A stretch of 5,674 bases of DNA from Candidatus Pelagibacter sp. GTDB taxonomy: Bacteria > Pseudomonadota > Alphaproteobacteria > Pelagibacterales > Pelagibacteraceae. Shown here piece after piece: positions 1 through 5,674 of the stretch. The notes beneath the pieces were generated by a model. The model was not told the origin of the DNA. It saw nothing but the letters and a program-made list of their open reading frames with translations, and ran no database searches. Location: NCBI GenBank assembly GCA_012963775.1, contig DTVC01000045.1, positions 1-5,674 of the forward strand. The letters run 5' to 3'. The translations under genes were made by a program, and so were the position numbers. The first letter of the stretch is position 1. The number at the start of each line of letters is the position of its first letter.

Positions 1-2828
1 CCAGTATAACTAGCTTTAACATTGCATATTTCTTCAGGTTTGCCTTCTGCTATTATATTACCGCCTTTAAATCCACCATCTGGTCCCATATCAATTATGT
101 AATCTGCAGTTTTTATTACATCTAGATTATGTTCTATAACAATAACTGTATTTCCTATAGCTACAAACGTTTGTAAAATTTCTAAAAGTTTTTTTATATC
201 ATGTTGATGTAAGCCTGTAGTAGGTTCATCAAGAATATACATAGTTCTTCCTGTTGAACGTTTAGACAATTCTTTTGCAAGTTTTATCCGTTGAGCTTCA
301 CCACCTGATAATGTTGTAGCTTGTTGACCAATCTTTATATAACCTAATCCGACTTTTTTTAATGTAAGTAGTTTTATTTTAATATTTGAAATATTTTCAA
401 AGTATTCACAGCCTTCATCAACTGTCATGTCAAGAACTTCTGCAATACTCTTTCCTTTATATTTTATTTCTAACGTTTCTCTGTTATATCTTGTTCCTTT
501 ACATTCATCACATTCAACATATACATCAGGTAAAAAATGCATCTCATAAGTTATAACACCATCACCTTCACAAACTTCGCACCTACCTCCTTTAACATTA
601 AAAGAAAATCTTCCAGGTTTATAACCTCTGCTTTTAGATTCAGGTAATGCAGTAAACCAGTCTCTTATTGGTCCAAATGCACCTGTATATGTTGCTGGAT
701 TAGACCTTGGCGTTCTTCCTATAGGAGATTGATCTATATCAATAACTTTATCAATTAGCTCTATTCCTTTGAAACCTCTAAATGGTTTTGGGATTTTTCT
801 AGATTTGTTGTTATTCAATGTTAAATTTAATGCATTATAAAGAGTTTGAATTATTAAAGTTGATTTGCCACTACCAGATACACCAGTAACACAGCTAAAG
901 CAGCTCAAAGGTATTTTCAAATTTACATTTTTAAGATTGTTACCTGAAGCGCCAGTAATTTCTAAAAATCTTCCATTTTTTGGTAATCTTCTATTTTTAG
1001 GAATAGAAATAAAACTTTTATGTGATAAATATCTTCCTGTAATACTGTTTGGATGTTTTAAAACGTCATCATATGTTCCTTGAACAACAATTTCTCCGCC
1101 ATTATTACCAGCATCTGGTCCTAGATCTATTATATGATCTGCGTTTTCCATTGTTTCAGTATCATGTTCAACGACAATTATAGTATTTCCTAAATCTCTT
1201 AATCTTTTTAAAGCTTTAATCAATTTGATATTATCTTTTTGATGTAAGCCAATGGACGGTTCATCCAATACATATAAAACTCCAGTAAGGCCAGAACCTA
1301 TTTGTGAGGCGAGTCTAATTCTTTGAGATTCTCCACCAGACAATGTTCCAGACTCTCTTGATAGTGTTAGATATTCTAAACCAACATTTAATAGAAAATC
1401 TAATCGTACGATGATTTCTTTTAATATGTGTTCAGCTATTTTTAATTGTCTTTGATCTAATTTTTCTTCAAGAGAACCAAACCATTTACTAGCGTCATAA
1501 ATTGATTTTTCAGAAACTTCGCTTATATTTAAATTAACTATTTTTACGCATAAAGCTTCTTCTTTTAATCTTTGACCATTACATCTTTCACATTTTGTAT
1601 CAGACTGATATTGTGATATTTCTTCTCTTTTCCAATCACTATCTGTTTCTAAATATCTTCTTTCTAGATTGTTTATTATTCCTTCGAATGTTTTTTTGTG
1701 AGAATATTTTTCATAACCATCATCATAAGAAAATTTAATTTCTTCATCATCTGAACCAAAAAGAATTATTTCTTTTATTTTCTTTGGTAATTTTTCCCAC
1801 TTATCATTCAATGAAAATTTATAATGTTTAGCTAAAGAAGTTAAAGTTTGAACATAATACAATGATGTTGATTTTGACCAAGGTTCTATTGCTCCATCAG
1901 CAATTGTCTTTTTTTCATTTGGAATAACTAATTTCGGATCAACATTTAATTTTACACCAATACCGTCACATTCTTCACAAGCACCATAAGGACTATTAAA
2001 TGAAAACAATCTTGGTTCTATTTCTTCAATTGTAAATCCACTTTCAGGGCATGCAAATTTTGTTGAAAAAATAATCTTTTCTATTTTTCTAAATTTTTTT
2101 GGCAAAGTTTCATTTTCATATTCAACAAATAATAATCCATTAGCTAAATTTACTGCAGTTTCTACACTTTCAGCCAATCTATTTCCTAATGAAGAATTTA
2201 TTACAATTCTATCTACAAGTATTGATATGTCGTGTTTTACTTTTTTATTTAATTCAGGAACTTTATCTATTTCATACAATTCATTATCGATTTTTATTTT
2301 TCTAAAACCTCTCTTTTTGTATGAAAGAATTTCTTTTTTGTATTCACCTTTTCGACCTCTTACTACCGGTGCATATAAGTATATAGTGGATTTTTTTGGT
2401 AGTACGTTAATTTTATCTACTATTTGTGTAATAGTTTGAGAAGTTATAGGTTTTCCAGTGAATGGAGAATATGGAATTCCAACCCTTGCATATAACACAC
2501 GCATGTAATCATATATTTCAGTTACAGTTGCGACTGTAGATCTTGGGTTTTTGGAAGTATTTTTTTGTTCTATTGAAATTGCTGGACTTAAACCTTCAAT
2601 TAAATCTACATTTGGTTTTTTCATTTTGTCCAAAAATTGACGTGCATAAGCTGATAGACTCTCGACATATCTTCTTTGACCTTCGGCATAGATGGTATCA
2701 AAAGCTAAAGATGATTTTCCTGAACCAGAAAGACCCGTTATTACTATAAATTTATCCTTTGGAATTTCTAATGAAATGTTCTTTAAATTATGTTCTTTTG
2801 CACCTTTAATAACTATCTTTTTAAGCAT
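1..2828 (-). CDS. uvrA: UvrABC excinuclease subunit A (UvrA), C-terminal end cut off by window edge
   Basis: UvrA is the dimeric ATPase that scans DNA for bulky lesions and hands them to UvrB in nucleotide excision repair. The minus-strand frame runs from ATG at 2828 to the window edge, giving 942 codons; the last visible residues (SYTG) match the family's C-terminal end, so roughly ten residues are missing. Two ABC ATPase modules are visible. The first has Walker A GLSGSGKS (residues 32–39, Lys38), signature LSGGE (496–500) and Walker B LDEP (Asp522, Glu523). The second has GVSGSGKS (649–656, Lys655), LSGGE (840–844) and LDEP (Asp867, Glu868). The C-terminal zinc finger is intact (Cys750, Cys753, Cys773, Cys776). 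A further CxxC pair lies at Cys413/Cys416. The first zinc motif is odd: Cys260, Ser263, Cys284, Cys287, with Ser replacing a Cys. The start is fixed by the conserved N-terminal segment ([11 protein letters not shown]) eight residues in. No Shine-Dalgarno motif precedes it. It is transcribed divergently from ssb. Identity is certain. Confidence 0.98.
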   Translation of the reverse strand, partial: MLKKIVIKGAKEHNLKNISLEIPKDKFIVITGLSGSGKSSLAFDTIYAEGQRRYVESLSAYARQFLDKMKKPNVDLIEGLSPAISIEQKNTSKNPRSTVATVTEIYDYMRVLYARVGIPYSPFTGKPITSQTITQIVDKINVLPKKSTIYLYAPVVRGRKGEYKKEILSYKKRGFRKIKIDNELYEIDKVPELNKKVKHDISILVDRIVINSSLGNRLAESVETAVNLANGLLFVEYENETLPKKFRKIEKIIFSTKFACPESGFTIEEIEPRLFSFNSPYGACEECDGIGVKLNVDPKLVIPNEKKTIADGAIEPWSKSTSLYYVQTLTSLAKHYKFSLNDKWEKLPKKIKEIILFGSDDEEIKFSYDDGYEKYSHKKTFEGIINNLERRYLETDSDWKREEISQYQSDTKCERCNGQRLKEEALCVKIVNLNISEVSEKSIYDASKWFGSLEEKLDQRQLKIAEHILKEIIVRLDFLLNVGLEYLTLSRESGTLSGGESQRIRLASQIGSGLTGVLYVLDEPSIGLHQKDNIKLIKALKRLRDLGNTIIVVEHDTETMENADHIIDLGPDAGNNGGEIVVQGTYDDVLKHPNSITGRYLSHKSFISIPKNRRLPKNGRFLEITGASGNNLKNVNLKIPLSCFSCVTGVSGSGKSTLIIQTLYNALNLTLNNNKSRKIPKPFRGFKGIELIDKVIDIDQSPIGRTPRSNPATYTGAFGPIRDWFTALPESKSRGYKPGRFSFNVKGGRCEVCEGDGVITYEMHFLPDVYVECDECKGTRYNRETLEIKYKGKSIAEVLDMTVDEGCEYFENISNIKIKLLTLKKVGLGYIKIGQQATTLSGGEAQRIKLAKELSKRSTGRTMYILDEPTTGLHQHDIKKLLEILQTFVAIGNTVIVIEHNLDVIKTADYIIDMGPDGGFKGGNIIAEGKPEEICNVKASYT

Positions 2829-2872
2829 AATTTTTGTTGCTTTAGATTAATAAAATTAATATTCAAGTAAAA

Positions 2873-2901
2873 TTGTGGTATATTTATATAACTCATATCA
2901 A
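2873..2901 (+). promoter_or_regulatory. Candidate sigma-70 promoter for ssb-gyrA (weak)
   Basis: A TTGTGG hexamer (2873–2878) is followed after 17 bases by TATCAA (2896–2901), matching 3/6 and 4/6 of the sigma-70 consensus. Transcription would begin near 2908, leaving a leader of about ten bases before the ssb ATG. An alternative -10, TATAAC (2887–2892), fits 5/6 but has no good -35 at the usual spacing. In DNA this AT-rich such matches arise easily by chance, so this is only a placement guess. Confidence 0.25.
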
Positions 2902-2911
2902 TAAAATTTAA
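2883..2911 (-). promoter_or_regulatory. Candidate sigma-70 promoter for uvrA (weak)
   Basis: Read leftward, TTAAAT (2911–2906) is followed after 17 bases by TATAAA (2888–2883), matching 3/6 and 5/6 of the sigma-70 consensus. Transcription would start near 2876, giving an untranslated leader of about 48 bases before the uvrA ATG. It overlaps the candidate ssb promoter, which would make the two directions compete if both are real. Chance matches are common at this base composition. Confidence 0.22.
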
Positions 2912-2917
2912 AATAGT

Positions 2918-3367
2918 ATGGCTGGAACCTTAAATAAAGTAATATTAATTGGACGTTTGGGCGCAGATCCAGAAATCAAGCAAATGGTAAATGGTAAAAG
3001 CGTTGCTAGATTGAGCCTAGCAACAAATCAAAATTGGAAAGATAAGAATACAGGTGAAAAAAAAGAGAAAACCGAATGGCACAGAATTGTTGTATTTAAC
3101 GAAGGTTTAGTAAATGTTGTTCAACAGTACTTAAAAAAAGGAGCACAAATTTATGTTGAAGGTCAATTAAGTACAAGAAAGTGGAAAGATGAACAAAGTG
3201 GTCAAGACAAGTATTCAACCGAAATAATTATACAAGGTTACAATTCTTCTTTAGTAATGCTTGGAGGAGGAAATCAAAATTCTATTCCATCTCAAGATTC
3301 TAAACAAAAATTTGAAGACACTTCCCAAGTAGTTCAAAACGAATTGGATGACGATATTCCATTTTAG
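2918..3367 (+). CDS. ssb: Single-stranded DNA-binding protein (SSB)
   Basis: SSB coats single-stranded DNA during replication, recombination and repair, normally as a homotetramer, and recruits partner proteins through its C-terminal tip. This 149-residue protein is complete. The OB-fold spans about residues 4–112, opening with [15 protein letters not shown]. The aromatic residues known to stack on bases in E. coli SSB are present: Trp40, Trp54, Phe60 and Trp89 (E. coli Trp88). A short Gln/Ser/Asn-rich linker (about 113–142) leads to the acidic tip LDDDIPF, the conserved partner-binding peptide. The total is shorter than E. coli SSB (178 residues), with the loss in the linker. The start is chosen because [12 protein letters not shown] is the family's usual N-terminus; no Shine-Dalgarno motif is seen. 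gyrA begins five bases after the stop, so the two are probably one transcript. uvrA lies divergently upstream, as it does next to ssb in E. coli and in many alphaproteobacteria. Confidence 0.98.
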   Translation: MAGTLNKVILIGRLGADPEIKQMVNGKSVARLSLATNQNWKDKNTGEKKEKTEWHRIVVFNEGLVNVVQQYLKKGAQIYVEGQLSTRKWKDEQSGQDKYSTEIIIQGYNSSLVMLGGGNQNSIPSQDSKQKFEDTSQVVQNELDDDIPF

Positions 3368-3372
3368 TTTTT

Positions 3373-5674
3373 ATGCAAAATAACGAAATTTCTAAAATAG
3401 AAAATATAAAACCTATCTCAATGTATGATGAAATGAGTTCATCATATTTATCTTATGCAATGAGTGTAATTATTAGTAGGGCACTTCCTGATATAAGAGA
3501 TGGTTTAAAGCCTGTTCATAGAAGAATTATTTATGCAATGCATAAAGGAGGATTTGATTGGACTAAACATTATAGAAAATCAGCAAGAATTGTTGGAGAT
3601 GTTATTGGTAAGTATCATCCTCATGGTGATCAAGCTGTTTATGATGCACTAGTAAGAATGGTTCAAGATTTCTCAATGAGTTTGCCATTAATAGATGGCC
3701 AAGGTAATTTTGGATCTATTGACGGTGATCCTCCCGCTGCTATGAGATATACGGAAACACGTCTTTCTAAAATTTCACAATATCTAATAGATGATATCGA
3801 AAAAAATACAGTAAAATATAGAAGTAATTATGATGAGACAGAAAAAGAACCTACAGTACTACCTGCTCAGTATCCAAATCTATTAGTAAATGGTGCAGGC
3901 GGAATTGCTGTAGGAATGGCTACAAGCATACCACCTCATAATCTTGGTGAAGTTATAGATGGTGCACTTGCGTTAATTGATAATAAAGACATTAAATTAA
4001 ATGAACTGATGAAATATATTCCTGGTCCCGATTTTCCTACTGCTGGTACAATTATTGGAAAAGATATTATTAAACAAGGTTATAAAACTGGAAGAGGATC
4101 ATTTAAAATTAGAGGGAATATTAAAGTTGAAAATTTAAAAAATGGAAGAGATCGATTGGTGATAACTTCAATACCTTATCAGGTTAATAAGTCTATACTT
4201 AATGAAAGGATTGCTGAACTAGTTAGAGATAAAAAAATTGAAGGAATTAGAGACATAAGAGACGAGTCCAATAGAGAAGGGATTAGAGTTGCTATAGACC
4301 TTAGATTCAACGTAGAACCCGAAACTATTAAAAGACAACTATATAAATATACTTCAATAGAAAGTTCATTTGGTTTTAATACTTTAGCAATTGTAGATAA
4401 CAAACCAAAAACTTGTAATTTAAAAGAATTTTTAGAAAATTTTTTAAAATTTAGAGAAGATGTAGTAACAAAAAGGGCAAAATATGATTTAAAAAAAGCA
4501 AAAGATAGAGCCCATATTTTGATTGGTCTATCTATTTCTGTAGAAAATTTAGATAAAGTAATCAAAATTATTAGATCTTCAAAAACTCCAGAAATTGCAA
4601 AAAAATCTTTATTGGGAATTAAATGGAAAATAAACAAATCATTGAAATTAATTAAATTAACCGAAGATAAAAAAGTAAAAACTTCATATAGTTTTACTGA
4701 ACCTCAAGTTAATTCAATTTTAGAACTTAAATTACAAAAATTAACAGCTTTAGGAATTAATGAAATCGAAAACGAAATTAAAAAGTTAGCCGAATTAATT
4801 ATCCAGTATAAAAAAATAATAAATTCAAAAAAAGAATTATTGAAAGTAATAAGTGATGAACTTAAATTAATTAAAGAAAAATTTTCAGTACCAAGAAGAA
4901 CACAAATAATAGATGCAATTTTAAACTACGATATCGAAGAAACTATACAAAAAGAAAGTGTAATTATAACAGTTACTTTACAAGGTTATATTAAAAGAGG
5001 AGCTTTAAACAAAGTAAAACAGCAAAAAAGGGGAGGTAAGGGCAAAACTGGCATTAAAACACGCGAAGAAGATTCTGTTGTACAAACTTTATCTGTAAAT
5101 ACTCATACGCAAGTATTATTTTTCTCAACAGAAGGCTTAGTTTATAGAGTTAAAGCATGGAAAATTCCTGAAGGCTCAGCATCATCTAGAGGGAAATCAT
5201 TATTTAATATTTTACCTTTAAAAAATCATCAATCTATTAGTTCAATAATGCCATACCCTGAAGAAACTTCTGATAAAAAAGGAATGCATATTATTTTTGC
5301 TACAGCAAAAGGTAAAATTAGAAAAAATAATTTAGAGGATTTCTCTTCAATAAATACCTCTGGAAAGATTGCTATGAAGCTTGATGTTGATGATAAAATT
5401 GTTGGTGTTAAAATTTGTAAAGATGATCAAGATATTATTTTAAGTACAAAATTTGGCAAATGTATTAGATTTAAAGCTAAGAAACTAAGAGTATTTAAAG
5501 GAAGATCTTCTAAAGGAATTAGAGGTATAAATTTACATGATAAGGACACAATTGTATCCCTTTCTATTATTGATCATTACAGTTCTAAAAAAAATGGAAA
5601 ACTAAATAAAGACGTAAAATCAGAAATTAAAGCAAAAGAAAAATATATTTTATCAATAACAGAAAATGGTTATG
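3373..5674 (+). CDS. gyrA: DNA gyrase subunit A (GyrA), 3' end cut off by window edge
   Basis: GyrA is the cleavage and DNA-wrapping subunit of gyrase (GyrA2GyrB2), which introduces negative supercoils using ATP hydrolysed by GyrB. From ATG at 3373 the frame stays open for 767 codons to the edge. The breakage-reunion domain begins with [19 protein letters not shown]; the catalytic pair is Arg125–Tyr126 (E. coli Tyr122) and the DNA-intercalating Ile178 matches E. coli Ile174. The coiled-coil and gate region covers about 360–500, including the conserved KAKDRAHIL and LKLQKLTAL segments. The C-terminal pinwheel starts near 515 and contains the GyrA box QKRGGKG (551–557), which separates this protein from ParC. 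At the quinolone-pocket position equivalent to E. coli Ser83 it has Gln87; Asp91 matches Asp87. A Lys-rich loop (736–757) precedes the conserved [10 protein letters not shown], where the window ends. The start lies five bases after ssb with no Shine-Dalgarno motif, suggesting translational coupling; an internal ATG at residue 17 is a less likely start. Confidence 0.97.
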   Translation, partial: MQNNEISKIENIKPISMYDEMSSSYLSYAMSVIISRALPDIRDGLKPVHRRIIYAMHKGGFDWTKHYRKSARIVGDVIGKYHPHGDQAVYDALVRMVQDFSMSLPLIDGQGNFGSIDGDPPAAMRYTETRLSKISQYLIDDIEKNTVKYRSNYDETEKEPTVLPAQYPNLLVNGAGGIAVGMATSIPPHNLGEVIDGALALIDNKDIKLNELMKYIPGPDFPTAGTIIGKDIIKQGYKTGRGSFKIRGNIKVENLKNGRDRLVITSIPYQVNKSILNERIAELVRDKKIEGIRDIRDESNREGIRVAIDLRFNVEPETIKRQLYKYTSIESSFGFNTLAIVDNKPKTCNLKEFLENFLKFREDVVTKRAKYDLKKAKDRAHILIGLSISVENLDKVIKIIRSSKTPEIAKKSLLGIKWKINKSLKLIKLTEDKKVKTSYSFTEPQVNSILELKLQKLTALGINEIENEIKKLAELIIQYKKIINSKKELLKVISDELKLIKEKFSVPRRTQIIDAILNYDIEETIQKESVIITVTLQGYIKRGALNKVKQQKRGGKGKTGIKTREEDSVVQTLSVNTHTQVLFFSTEGLVYRVKAWKIPEGSASSRGKSLFNILPLKNHQSISSIMPYPEETSDKKGMHIIFATAKGKIRKNNLEDFSSINTSGKIAMKLDVDDKIVGVKICKDDQDIILSTKFGKCIRFKAKKLRVFKGRSSKGIRGINLHDKDTIVSLSIIDHYSSKKNGKLNKDVKSEIKAKEKYILSITENGY

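Larger units (their letters stand above)
2829..2917. promoter_or_regulatory. Divergent uvrA / ssb-gyrA intergenic promoter region
   Basis: This 89-base AT-rich spacer separates the two divergent start codons, so it should carry a promoter for uvrA leftward and one for ssb-gyrA rightward. That is inferred from the gene layout. I found no E. coli-type LexA box (CTG-N10-CAG) and no alphaproteobacterial-type box (GTTC-N7-GTTC); the tetramers GTTC and GAAC do not occur in the spacer at all. Two ATTAAT copies (2846–2851 and 2855–2860) lie three bases apart, but at this base composition they may mean nothing. There is no strong hairpin and no Shine-Dalgarno-like purine tract next to either start codon. 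Confidence 0.6.

Noticed and set aside
865..1083. Plus-strand open frame of 72 codons
   Set aside because: It lies wholly antisense to the second ATPase module of uvrA, over conserved Walker A codons, and resembles no known protein.
2227..2439. Plus-strand open frame of 70 codons with a hydrophobic, Phe-rich product
   Set aside because: It is antisense to conserved uvrA. The hydrophobic look comes from reading lysine-rich codons on the opposite strand as Phe/Leu.
2543..2749. Plus-strand open frame of 68 codons
   Set aside because: It is antisense to the conserved UvrA N-terminal region including its first Walker A motif; it has no independent support.
2846..2860. Paired ATTAAT hexamers three bases apart as a possible operator
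   Set aside because: ATTAAT is self-complementary and made only of A and T, so such pairs are common here by chance; nothing else supports a binding site.
2861..2875. ATTC-N7-ATTG as a degenerate alphaproteobacterial LexA box
   Set aside because: Only 5 of 8 defined bases fit GTTC-N7-GTTC, which is what chance gives in DNA of this composition.
3368..3372. T-run after ssb as a possible terminator
   Set aside because: No GC-containing hairpin precedes it, and gyrA starts immediately after, so termination here is unlikely.
4179..4637. Minus-strand open frame of 152 codons with a membrane-protein-like product
   Set aside because: It is fully antisense to gyrA, whose sense frame gives conserved family sequence throughout. 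The Phe/Leu/Ser-rich product is the expected artefact of AT-rich, lysine-rich coding DNA.

Overview
The window is a stretch of ordinary DNA-maintenance genes from a very AT-rich bacterium. It holds uvrA (minus strand, running off the left edge), ssb (plus strand, complete) and gyrA (plus strand, running off the right edge). The uvrA / ssb–gyrA order, UvrA and GyrA sequences that look alphaproteobacterial, the strong A/T bias, the lysine- and isoleucine-rich proteins and the very short spacers together suggest a streamlined alphaproteobacterium. A SAR11/Pelagibacterales-like marine organism is the best guess. This assignment is inference from gene order and composition, not from a marker search.

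Layout: positions 1–2828 encode 942 codons of the nucleotide-excision-repair damage sensor UvrA, which lacks only its last few residues. An 89-base spacer (2829–2917) must hold the promoters for both directions. Positions 2918–3367 encode a complete 149-residue single-stranded DNA-binding protein. After a gap of only five T residues, gyrA starts at 3373 and is open to the window end (767 codons), stopping inside its C-terminal DNA-wrapping domain. Together the genes cover about 98 % of the window. I found no tRNA, rRNA, mobile element, CRISPR array, long repeat or terminator.

Functionally, UvrA finds bulky lesions and loads UvrB, SSB protects and organises single-stranded DNA and recruits repair and replication partners through its acidic tip, and GyrA is the DNA-cleaving and DNA-wrapping subunit of gyrase. 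ssb and gyrA are very likely cotranscribed and perhaps translationally coupled.

I do not see a previously undescribed system here. The points worth a second look are residue-level. GyrA has Gln87 where E. coli has Ser83, the classic quinolone-resistance position. The first UvrA zinc-binding motif has Ser263 in place of one cysteine. The uvrA/ssb spacer has no recognisable LexA box.
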